A DNA stretch of 5,357 nucleotides from Pseudomonadota bacterium (GTDB taxonomy: Bacteria; Bdellovibrionota; Oligoflexia; Oligoflexales; Oligoflexaceae), in contig JAKQGS010000293.1 of the NCBI GenBank assembly GCA_029556045.1, positions 1 to 5,357 on the forward strand, read 5' to 3'. The notes below the pieces were generated by a model. The model was not told the DNA's origin. It saw only the letters and a list, made by a program, of their open reading frames with translations, and ran no database searches. The position numbers and the translations under genes were made by a program. Each line of letters begins with the position of its first letter. The stretch's first letter is position 1. Positions 1 to 4,862 of this stretch are shown piece after piece.

Positions 1-34
1 CCGTTAATTGTGATGCTCTATTTTGAATATTCAT
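1..34 (-). CDS. Start of a hipA-like toxin kinase gene (partial, runs off the left edge)
   Basis: An ATG at 34-32 on the minus strand overlaps the stop codon of the HipB-like gene in an ATGA arrangement. It opens a frame that reads MNIQNRASQLT and reaches the window edge without a stop. A good ribosome binding site (AGGTGGGG) lies just upstream, inside the end of the antitoxin gene. In hipBA loci the gene translationally coupled behind hipB is hipA, a Ser/Thr kinase; the E. coli enzyme phosphorylates glutamyl-tRNA synthetase GltX and halts translation. Only 11 complete codons are visible, so the start and the coupling are seen directly, while the identity as HipA is inferred from context. Confidence 0.6.
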   Translation of the reverse strand, partial: MNIQNRASQLT

Positions 35-276
35 ACCCCACCTTTTTCAGGCATCGATTTATCATAGACGTCAATCTGTAAACCTAAGCCCCGCATCACC
101 TGCAACACTTTGCCAAGTGCCAGCGTGTCTTTTCCTCTTTCGAGTTCCGAGAGAAATCGCACTCCGACCCCCAAAAGTCCGGCCGCTTCTGCCTGCTTAA
201 GCCCTTGCCTTTTTCTCGCATGGCGGACAGCTGTCCCAATATCTTTTGGTGATTGAATCGCTTGATTTTTGTCCAT
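31..276 (-). CDS. hipB: HipB-like XRE-family antitoxin and autorepressor
   Basis: This 81-residue protein is almost entirely one lambda-repressor/XRE helix-turn-helix domain. The segment from about residue 13 to 65 contains LKQAEAAGLLGVGVRFLSEL, followed by ERGK at 46-49. This is the usual pattern of HTH helices 2 and 3 and the conserved ERGK turn. The tail LGLQIDVYDKS resembles the short C-terminal strand of HipB and of the related Y4mF-type regulators. The start at 276 is supported by GAGGA at 290-286, nine bases upstream. The stop overlaps the next start by four bases, which is typical of antitoxin-toxin coupling. Proteins of this type bind DNA as dimers, neutralise the HipA kinase and repress their own operon. 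Three matching palindromes lie directly upstream. A solitary XRE regulator is possible, but the overlap and the operators favour a hipBA locus. Confidence 0.85.
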   Translation of the reverse strand: MDKNQAIQSPKDIGTAVRHARKRQGLKQAEAAGLLGVGVRFLSELERGKDTLALGKVLQVMRGLGLQIDVYDKSMPEKGGV

Positions 277-294
277 TCAGAAATTTCCTCGATA

Positions 295-312
295 TTTTAC
301 CGAACGGGAAAA
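295..312. promoter_or_regulatory. Operator palindrome O1, proximal to hipB
   Basis: The sequence TTTTACCGAACGGGAAAA is an 18-base imperfect palindrome (two of nine pairs mismatched) centred at 303.5. It ends about 19 bases before the hipB start codon and lies next to its ribosome binding site. It is the weakest of three related copies, so it may be the lowest-affinity site. Binding by the HipB-like protein is inferred from position and symmetry. Confidence 0.75.
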
Positions 313-340
313 TTTATTGATTGACCCCCGTAACATGGCC

Positions 341-364
341 ATATTTTCCCGATCGGGAATATAT
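341..364. promoter_or_regulatory. Operator palindrome O2, central and strongest
   Basis: A perfect 14-base core TTCCCGATCGGGAA lies at 346-359. It sits inside a 24-base palindrome with AT-rich ATAT arms, in which only one of twelve pairs fails to match. The centre is at 352.5, exactly 49 bp from the neighbouring copies on both sides. The right arm overlaps the predicted hipBA -10 element, so occupancy would block RNA polymerase. Its repressor is inferred to be the adjacent HipB-like protein. Confidence 0.8.
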
Positions 365-366
365 CA
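358..366 (-). promoter_or_regulatory. Predicted hipBA promoter, extended -10 element
   Basis: Read on the minus strand, 366-358 is TGATATATT: a TGN extension followed by TATATT, a five-of-six match to TATAAT. No clear -35 hexamer stands 16-18 bases upstream, which extended -10 promoters can tolerate. Transcription would begin near 351, inside operator O2, leaving a leader of about 75 bases before hipB. The overlap with O2 supports the assignment, but the motif alone is weak. Confidence 0.4.
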
Positions 367-392
367 GGATTCTTTAACGAAGAGTAGAAAAA

Positions 393-410
393 TTTTTCCG
401 ATCGGGAAAA
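393..410. promoter_or_regulatory. Operator palindrome O3, distal
   Basis: The sequence TTTTTCCGATCGGGAAAA is an 18-base palindrome with one mismatched pair (T397/G406), centred at 401.5. It shares the CCGATCGG core and the T4/A4 arms of the other copies and lies 49 bp from O2. It sits upstream of the predicted promoter and probably contributes to cooperative repression or DNA wrapping by the HipB-like protein, which is an inference. Confidence 0.75.
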
Positions 411-670
411 CTATGCACCGAAATATCGCATAAATTCAGTATGGTAGCGCATCAGCAGAGTTATCTTAAACTTTTTACAGGAAGAACACCGGTCACACTG
501 AATCCAGAATCCGTTCAATCACAGGCGGCATCCCGTGCTTTACGGATTCAAAGCGGATTGCGGTGCCAATACCGGCGCCTTTTTGAAACTGAGCTTTAAT
601 ATCCGAGACACCATGGGGATTATTGTAGGGCCCTACCTTGTGCAGCTGGACGTGCTTTGGATTCCACCCT
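411..670. other. Stretch without an intact gene between hipBA operators and dus
   Basis: Together with the operator zone this makes about 390 bases without an intact gene. Nothing recognisable lies between 411 and 492. From 493 leftward-reading codons of a probable remnant begin (separate entry). Small structures present are GAATCC repeated at 500-505 and 507-512, its complement GGATTC at 544-549, and a perfect 12-base palindrome at 625-636. A weak hairpin with five T residues at 562-584 points rightward, but no gene precedes it. I see no tRNA, attachment site or insertion-sequence end. Confidence 0.5.
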
Positions 671-693
671 TTACGACAGAACCTGGGCGGATG
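493..693 (-). pseudogene. Start-less coding-like frame, probable gene remnant behind dus
   Basis: On the minus strand 66 sense codons run from just after a stop at 696-694 to a stop at 495-493. The product includes SDIKAQFQKGAGIGTAIRFE and ends VIERILDSV. Codons starting with G are strongly over-represented (GGT, GTC, GAT, GCT, GGC, GCC, GAA, GTG), as in genuine coding DNA, and the other two frames on this strand contain stops. The first ATG is only at residue 55 and there is no upstream GTG or TTG, so it cannot be an intact gene. Its 5' end overlaps the last codons of dus. I read it as the C-terminal fragment of a gene whose front was lost when dus or another segment was joined to it. I do not recognise the family. 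A chance open frame remains possible. Confidence 0.35.
625..636. repeat. Perfect 12-base palindrome
   Basis: GTAGGGCCCTAC is fully self-complementary with no spacer, so it cannot form a good RNA hairpin but could be a site for a dimeric protein. It also lies inside the coding-like remnant frame. No second copy is visible in the window, so a function is not supported beyond symmetry. Confidence 0.3.
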
Positions 694-1621
694 TCACGTC
701 ATGAATGCAGGCCAGCATATCGTCAGGACGTTTGGCTTTACGCAGCATTTTGACGACATCTTTTGAGAAATTCATCCCCACCCCAAGATACGCCACAAAA
801 GTCTTGAGCCGTGTGGCGATGATGGGATCGGCGAGATCCCGTCGACGATAGAGTTCCGTTAAAAGCTGATAAAAGTCCCCCACTGCGGACGGGGGTGGTA
901 TCGGCCGACGACGGGCTTTGACCATCAGGTAGGGATCATACAGAATCCCCCGCCCGATCATCCACTTGTGAATATGGGGATGCCTTGCCTGCACATTGGT
1001 CAGATCCTCGGGTGAGCGAATATCACCGCTGTAAACAATCTCATGCTGCAGGACAGCACAGGCTGCTGCAAATGCATCATGATTGACATCACCCTGGTAC
1101 TTTTGTTGCGCCGTCCGGGGGTGAATGATCACCTCCTCTAATGGATAACGATTGAGTACCGCTGCCATCTTCAACAAGTCAGTTTCCGAGTCATAACCGA
1201 TACGTGTCTTCACAGAAAGGCGGCAGGGAACTGCGGTCAATACACGCTCCAACATGGCATCGACGTGGTCGATCTCCTTAAGCAAGCCCGCACCACAGCG
1301 GCGTCCGGATGCGGAATGGACGGGGCAGCCCATATTGAGATTCAGGGTGGGATAACCCATATCAAACAGCACGTTTGCCAGGTGGATAAAATCATCGGTT
1401 TGGTTGGTCAAAATTTGCGGGATCACAGGGAGATCGGTGTTTTTGGATGGCAGGAGGTCCACCACTCCGTTCTTTTTAAAGCGTTGCCCCTGCAAGGTCC
1501 GAATAAAGGGGCTGATCCCTAGATCAAACCCCCCAAAAATTCGCGTATAGGCGGTGCGGAAACAGGCATCGGTTATACCCAGCATGGGAGCCATGTAATA
1601 AACCGGCTCACGATTTGCCAT
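671..1621 (-). CDS. dus: tRNA-dihydrouridine synthase (Dus family)
   Basis: This 316-residue enzyme reduces specific uridines in the tRNA D-loop region to dihydrouridine, using FMN and NADPH in the cytoplasm. It has a TIM-barrel FMN domain (about 1-235) followed by a C-terminal helical tRNA-binding domain. Visible family signatures are the opening APMLGITD, the substrate-loop motif NMGCP with catalytic Cys99, VKTRIGYD with Lys138, the FMN-phosphate region IIHPRT (His167), YSGDI at 197-201 and MIGRGILYDPYL at 221-232. The length is normal for the family. The subfamily is unclear: it is not an obvious DusA or DusB, so I leave the letter off. The start at 1621 has a GGGGCAGGA-like ribosome binding site five bases or less upstream. 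It is transcribed divergently from the Fis-like and MreB-like genes, and its 3' end overlaps a coding-like remnant. Confidence 0.92.
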   Translation of the reverse strand: MANREPVYYMAPMLGITDACFRTAYTRIFGGFDLGISPFIRTLQGQRFKKNGVVDLLPSKNTDLPVIPQILTNQTDDFIHLANVLFDMGYPTLNLNMGCPVHSASGRRCGAGLLKEIDHVDAMLERVLTAVPCRLSVKTRIGYDSETDLLKMAAVLNRYPLEEVIIHPRTAQQKYQGDVNHDAFAAACAVLQHEIVYSGDIRSPEDLTNVQARHPHIHKWMIGRGILYDPYLMVKARRRPIPPPSAVGDFYQLLTELYRRRDLADPIIATRLKTFVAYLGVGMNFSKDVVKMLRKAKRPDDMLACIHDVTSAQVLS

Positions 1622-1800
1622 ATCCTGCCCCTATCCACCCTGTTTTCCCGAAGGCAAATTCCCTACTATACAAAGTCCGGGATCACCATCTTAAACTTGC
1701 CTTTCATGCCATCCGGGGCAGCCGTTCCGAAGCAGCCCGCTGTCTCGGGATGGATCACGGAAATTTTTGTCGTTTGATCAAACGTCCTGAGGTACATTAA
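1615..1800 (+). CDS. Small Fis-type helix-turn-helix protein, possibly truncated
   Basis: The frame encodes at most 61 residues. The C-terminal half (about 26-58) contains LKLAFHAIRGSRSEAARCLG followed by MDHGNFCRLIK. This follows the Fis/NtrC-type HTH pattern of Gly-Asn/Ser, paired alanines, a Leu-Gly turn and a basic recognition helix. E. coli Fis (98 residues) and the tails of NtrC-family activators share this domain, which binds DNA as a dimer. The only possible start is TTG at 1615, which lies over the dus start codon and has no convincing ribosome binding site. No ATG, GTG or TTG occurs between it and the HTH. It may therefore be a remnant of a longer regulator, or a gene using an unusual start. 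In many proteobacteria fis follows dusB; here the frame is beside a dus gene but divergent. It precedes the MreB-like gene by 64 bases on the same strand. Confidence 0.5.
   Translation: MPYPAPIHPVFPKANSLLYKVRDHHLKLAFHAIRGSRSEAARCLGMDHGNFCRLIKRPEVH
1665..1694 (-). promoter_or_regulatory. Predicted dus promoter
   Basis: On the minus strand, TTAAGA (1694-1689, four of six matches to TTGACA) is followed after 18 bases by TATAGT (1670-1665, five of six matches to TATAAT). Transcription would start near 1658, giving a leader of about 37 bases before the dus start codon. The hexamers lie inside the divergently oriented Fis-like frame. Confidence 0.4.
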
Positions 1801-1812
1801 CGTTCATTCATT

Positions 1813-1842
1813 GGGCTCCGTCCTCGATCATCCCGGAGCACC
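1813..1842 (+). other. GC-rich hairpin in the leader of the MreB-like gene
   Basis: GCTCCG at 1815-1820 is perfectly complementary to CGGAGC at 1834-1839. Two further G-C pairs (1813-1814 with 1841-1842) form if A1840 is bulged. The loop is 13 bases. No T tract follows on either strand, so this is not a typical terminator. It could be an RNA element, an mRNA-processing or stability site, or a DNA operator. It ends 22 bases before the start codon. Confidence 0.35.
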
Positions 1843-1864
1843 CCTATTAAACAAAGGCCACACC

Positions 1865-2869
1865 ATGGGACTGACGATACGCTCCCGCTTCAAACAACCG
1901 GACCTTGCCATAGACCTAGGCACCGACAAAACTGCCATCTATCGTCGAGGCGAGGGAGTCGTGATGCAACAGCAGTCGGTCATCAGTTTGTCCACCCGGC
2001 GTTCCGGCCTGGAGGTTGTGGCCATCGGAGATGAAGCTGCAAAAATGCAGGGTAAAGAACCGCATCGCCTGCAAACGATCAAACCGCTCAAACGAGGTGT
2101 GATCGAGCACCTCGGGGCCACCGTCCAACTCCTCAATGAAATGGCACGCCAGTCCAACTGTCGCACCTCTCTGATCCGCCCCCGCGTTCTGATCGGCGCT
2201 CCCGCTGGGATATCCGACATTGAACGACGGGCTGTGCAGGAGGCAGCCCGGGCCTTTCACCCCCGCTCCATCGAAGTCATCCAGGAGCCTTTGGCAGCGG
2301 CCATTGGGGCTGGACTGGATATTGCGGAAAACCAAGCCAATATGATCGTGGACATCGGTGGCGGCATCACCGAAGTGATGGTCCTGTCGCTGGGTGAGGT
2401 GGTTCTGTTTGAATCGGTGCGGGTAGGTGGGGACGATATCACGGCAGCCATCATTCAATACTGCCGCAAAGACCTGTCCCTGCTCATCGGCGAGCAAACT
2501 GCCAATGATATCAAAGCCCACCTAGGCGATCCCATGGGTGTCAGCATGGTGAGTCAAATGACGGTGCGTGGTATCGATGTTCACTCCCGCCTCCCCCGCA
2601 TGAAAAATATTCAGGCGGCCAAACTCAGACCCGTTATCCTGATGTCTCTGCAGCCGATTGTGGCTGCGGTGCAGCGAACACTGGAAAATACACCCCCGAT
2701 GCTAGCGGCCGACTTGATCGACCGAGGGATTACCCTGAGTGGAGGAACGGCTTTGCTGCATAATTTCAATCATCTGTTAGCTCTACACACAGGCCTTTCC
2801 ATCAAAATCGCCGAAGATCCCCTGGGTGCCGTAGTGCGGGGAGCCGGCATGGTTTTGGAGGCCCACTGA
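1865..2869 (+). CDS. mreB: MreB-family bacterial actin (divergent)
   Basis: The product (334 residues, close to the usual ~345) is an actin-fold ATPase that forms membrane-associated filaments and guides cell-wall elongation. The phosphate-1 loop is DLGTDKTAIY (17-26, usually DLGTANTLIY). EPLAAAIGAG at 141-150 carries the conserved connect-1 Glu141. Phosphate-2 is VDIGGGITEVMVLSLG (162-177, usually GGGTTEV). GGDDITAAI and LIGEQTANDIK follow, then the adenosine loop LSGGTALLHNF (291-301, usually TGGGALL) and a typical AEDPLGAVVRGAGMVLE ending. The N-terminus MGLTIRSRFK could serve as the short amphipathic membrane anchor seen in Gram-negative MreB. I chose the ATG at 1865 because AAAGG stands seven bases upstream; a TTG at 1811 has no such support. 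Several near-invariant positions differ and mreC/mreD do not follow, so this may be a second, specialised copy. MamK and ParM resemble it less. Confidence 0.88.
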   Translation: MGLTIRSRFKQPDLAIDLGTDKTAIYRRGEGVVMQQQSVISLSTRRSGLEVVAIGDEAAKMQGKEPHRLQTIKPLKRGVIEHLGATVQLLNEMARQSNCRTSLIRPRVLIGAPAGISDIERRAVQEAARAFHPRSIEVIQEPLAAAIGAGLDIAENQANMIVDIGGGITEVMVLSLGEVVLFESVRVGGDDITAAIIQYCRKDLSLLIGEQTANDIKAHLGDPMGVSMVSQMTVRGIDVHSRLPRMKNIQAAKLRPVILMSLQPIVAAVQRTLENTPPMLAADLIDRGITLSGGTALLHNFNHLLALHTGLSIKIAEDPLGAVVRGAGMVLEAH

Positions 2870-2927
2870 CCGACGCTGGGACGTGGTTTATTCTTTTTTT
2901 ATGAAGGGTTACACCACATCACAAAAT

Positions 2928-2944
2928 CCCCGTTAACGGCGGGG
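2928..2944 (+). other. Short stem-loop in the thrS leader
   Basis: CCCCG (2928-2932) pairs with CGGGG (2940-2944) around a seven-base loop TTAACGG. The same GGGG could instead pair with CCCCC at 2958-2962 or with the second AAAATCCCCG copy at 3000-3009, so alternative folds exist. ThrRS leaders in some bacteria carry anticodon-like hairpins, but the middle triplet of this loop is AAC, not a threonine anticodon. No T-box core is visible. A T7 run at 2894-2900 follows the MreB-like gene with only a poor stem before it. Confidence 0.35.
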
Positions 2945-2975
2945 TCTCGCTGGAACTCCCCCTCAATCCATGGTA

Positions 2976-3004
2976 TTCATTGCCTTTAAATTATTTTCTA
3001 AAAT
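2976..3004 (+). promoter_or_regulatory. Possible thrS-asd promoter
   Basis: TTCATT (2976-2981) and TAAAAT (2999-3004, five of six matches to TATAAT) are separated by 17 bases. The -35 match is poor (three of six). Transcription would begin near 3011, downstream of the stem-loop at 2928-2944, leaving a leader of about 26 bases with the ribosome binding site. A promoter farther upstream would include the stem-loop in the leader. Confidence 0.3.
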
Positions 3005-3022
3005 CCCCGCGCCCCGATTTGC

Positions 3023-3028
3023 AAAGGA
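3023..3028 (+). promoter_or_regulatory. Ribosome binding site that decides the thrS start
   Basis: AAAGGA stands eight bases before the ATG at 3037. The in-frame TTG at 2980 would add 19 residues unlike the family and has no such site, so the ATG is preferred. Confidence 0.75.
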
Positions 3029-3036
3029 CCTCCGGT

Positions 3037-4845
3037 ATGGAAGAGAAAGACAATCCCAAACTCTACCGCATTCGCCACTCCATGGCCCACGTATTGGCCC
3101 AGGCGGTGCTGCAAAAGTTTCCCAACGCCAAACTGGGATTTGGTCCCCCCACCGATCAGGGGTTTTTCTATGATTTTGATTTTGGTACCCAGCATCTGGC
3201 CCTGGAGGATCTCAAGGATCTGGAAAAGGCCATGAAGAAAATCATCGCCCAGCGCCAGCCCTTTGAGCGCCTAGACACCGATTTCAATCAGGCCATGGAA
3301 ACCCTGACCCAGCATCGGCAGGAGCCTTATAAAGAAGAAAATCTCAGCAACCTCAAGGATCGCGGCGTCACGGATTTTTCTTTTTACAAAAACGGCGCTT
3401 TCATGGATGTCTGCGAAGGTCCCCATGTCAACCACACCGGTGAGCTTCCCGCTGACTCCTTTAAACTGGATCGCATCGCTGGCGCGTATTGGCTGGGAGA
3501 TGAATCGAGGCCCATGCTGACCCGCATCTACGGCCTGTGTTTTGAAACCCGCGAGCAACTGGATCAATTTTTGACCCGTCGCAAGCAAGCGGAAGAGTTT
3601 GATCATAAAAAACTGGGCAAAGAGCTGGATATTTACCACATCGACGATCTGGTGGGAAAAGGTCTACCACTTTGGCTGCCCAACGGCGCGGTGATCCGCA
3701 ACGAGATCCAGCGTTTTGCCGAAGAGATGGAATTCCAGTGGGGTTATCAGCGGGTGGCGACGCCACATATTTCCAAAGCTTCGCTGTATCACCGTTCCCA
3801 GCACTTGCCTGCTTACCGTGAATCGATGTTTCCGCCCATGGTTATTGAAGACGAAGAGCATCGGACTGAGTACTATCTGAAACCGATGAACTGCCCCCAT
3901 CACCACCTGATTTACGCCAGCCGTATGCGCAGCTACCGCGATCTGCCACTGCGTTTTGCGGAATACGGTACCTGTTACCGCTTTGAGCAATCGGGGGAAT
4001 TGACGGGGCTCTTGCGGGTTCGTTGTATGACCATGAACGATGCCCATATCTATTGCCGACCATCCCAGGTGGAGGAAGAAATCAAATCCACCCTGGAGCT
4101 ATACAAAAAATTTTACGCCACCTTTGGACTCAAAGATTATCGTTTCCGCCTCTCGCTGCGGGGCGAAGAGAATGCCGACAAGTTCAAAGGGGATGCCACC
4201 ATGTGGTCCAACGCGGAGGCCATTCTGGCCAAAGTAATGAAGGAACTGGAAATTCCCTATTATGACGGCGTTGGGGAAGCGGCATTCTACGGACCCAAGC
4301 TCGACATTCAATTCAAAAACCTGATGGGCCGTGAGGAGACCGTATCCACCATTCAGGTGGATTTCCTCAGTCCGCAAAACTTTGAGCTGAGTTACATCGA
4401 TGAAAACGGCAAGGAGGAACGACCGGTCATCATCCACCGCGCTCCGCTCTCGACGCATGAACGTTTCATCAGCTTTCTGATGGAATACTACGGAGGTGCG
4501 TTCCCCACCTGGGCCGCACCGGTGCAGGTCTGCATGATTCCCATCAATAGCCAGTGCGAAGCTTATTGTTACGAGCTAGCGGACGAGTTGAAAAAGAATT
4601 TTGTGCGGGCGGAAGTGGATGTGAGCGATAACAGCTTCAACAAAAAGATCCGCACCAACACCATGCGCAAGATTCCTATCCTCCTGATCGTCGGTGAGAA
4701 AGAGGTGGCAGAACGCCAGCTCACGGTGCGGCGCTATGGTATCCAGGCTCAGGAGACCATGGGGCGCGACGATTTTGTGGCCACCCTGCTGGTTGAAATC
4801 AAATCCCGCAAGATGCTGCGGGAACCAATGGGTTCATTTCTTTAA
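3037..4845 (+). CDS. thrS: Threonyl-tRNA synthetase, form lacking the TGS domain
   Basis: This cytoplasmic class II synthetase (602 residues) joins threonine to tRNA-Thr via threonyl-adenylate. The N-terminal editing domain, which removes mischarged serine, is present: RHSMAHVLAQA gives HxxxH at His14/His18, and CEGPH gives Cys126/His130. The catalytic core (about 195-490) has the zinc ligands Cys286 (MNCPHH), His337 (NDAHIYC) and His467 (IHRAP). Motif 2 lies around FEQSGELTGLLRVR (316-329) and motif 3 is at 471-476, ending in Arg476. The C-terminal anticodon-binding domain starts near APVQVCMIPI (494-503) and includes the conserved KKIR and PILLIVGEKE. The ~60-residue TGS domain that opens E. 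coli ThrRS (642 residues) is absent; the protein begins directly at LYRIRHS, as in several other bacterial lineages. Asd follows after 17 bases, suggesting one transcript that links threonine synthesis and use. Confidence 0.95.
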   Translation: MEEKDNPKLYRIRHSMAHVLAQAVLQKFPNAKLGFGPPTDQGFFYDFDFGTQHLALEDLKDLEKAMKKIIAQRQPFERLDTDFNQAMETLTQHRQEPYKEENLSNLKDRGVTDFSFYKNGAFMDVCEGPHVNHTGELPADSFKLDRIAGAYWLGDESRPMLTRIYGLCFETREQLDQFLTRRKQAEEFDHKKLGKELDIYHIDDLVGKGLPLWLPNGAVIRNEIQRFAEEMEFQWGYQRVATPHISKASLYHRSQHLPAYRESMFPPMVIEDEEHRTEYYLKPMNCPHHHLIYASRMRSYRDLPLRFAEYGTCYRFEQSGELTGLLRVRCMTMNDAHIYCRPSQVEEEIKSTLELYKKFYATFGLKDYRFRLSLRGEENADKFKGDATMWSNAEAILAKVMKELEIPYYDGVGEAAFYGPKLDIQFKNLMGREETVSTIQVDFLSPQNFELSYIDENGKEERPVIIHRAPLSTHERFISFLMEYYGGAFPTWAAPVQVCMIPINSQCEAYCYELADELKKNFVRAEVDVSDNSFNKKIRTNTMRKIPILLIVGEKEVAERQLTVRRYGIQAQETMGRDDFVATLLVEIKSRKMLREPMGSFL

Positions 4846-4862
4846 GGATCGGATGTTAACGC

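Noticed and set aside
317..345. Divergent plus-strand promoter (TTGATT, 17 bases, CATATT) within the operator array
   Set aside because: Both hexamers match only four of six and there is no plus-strand gene downstream to be expressed.
562..584. Hairpin GGTGCC/GGCGCC followed by TTTTT, resembling a plus-strand terminator
   Set aside because: The stem is only six pairs with one G-U, and no plus-strand gene precedes it. The same bases read as codons of the minus-strand remnant.
535..753. Plus-strand open frame of 72 codons crossing the end of dus
   Set aside because: It lies opposite dus codons and the remnant frame, has no recognisable motif or ribosome binding site, and its composition is explained by the minus-strand coding.
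1642..1659. Fourth copy of the hip operator between dus and the Fis-like frame
   Set aside because: Only the left half TTTTCCCGA matches; the right half reads AGGCAAATT and gives no palindrome, so it is probably chance.
1916..2521. Long minus-strand open frame (201 codons) opposite the MreB-like gene
   Set aside because: The plus strand carries clear actin-family motifs over the same bases; the antisense product shows no domain and is a codon-bias shadow.
2862..2900. Possible terminator after the MreB-like gene
   Set aside because: The T7 run at 2894-2900 is present, but the only stems before it (CCCA/TGGG or CCAC/GTGG) are four pairs with long loops and are not adjacent to the T run.
2923..2965. 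T-box or tRNA-Thr anticodon mimic in front of thrS
   Set aside because: No T-box core sequence is visible. The seven-base loop at 2933-2939 has AAC in the anticodon position, not a threonine anticodon.
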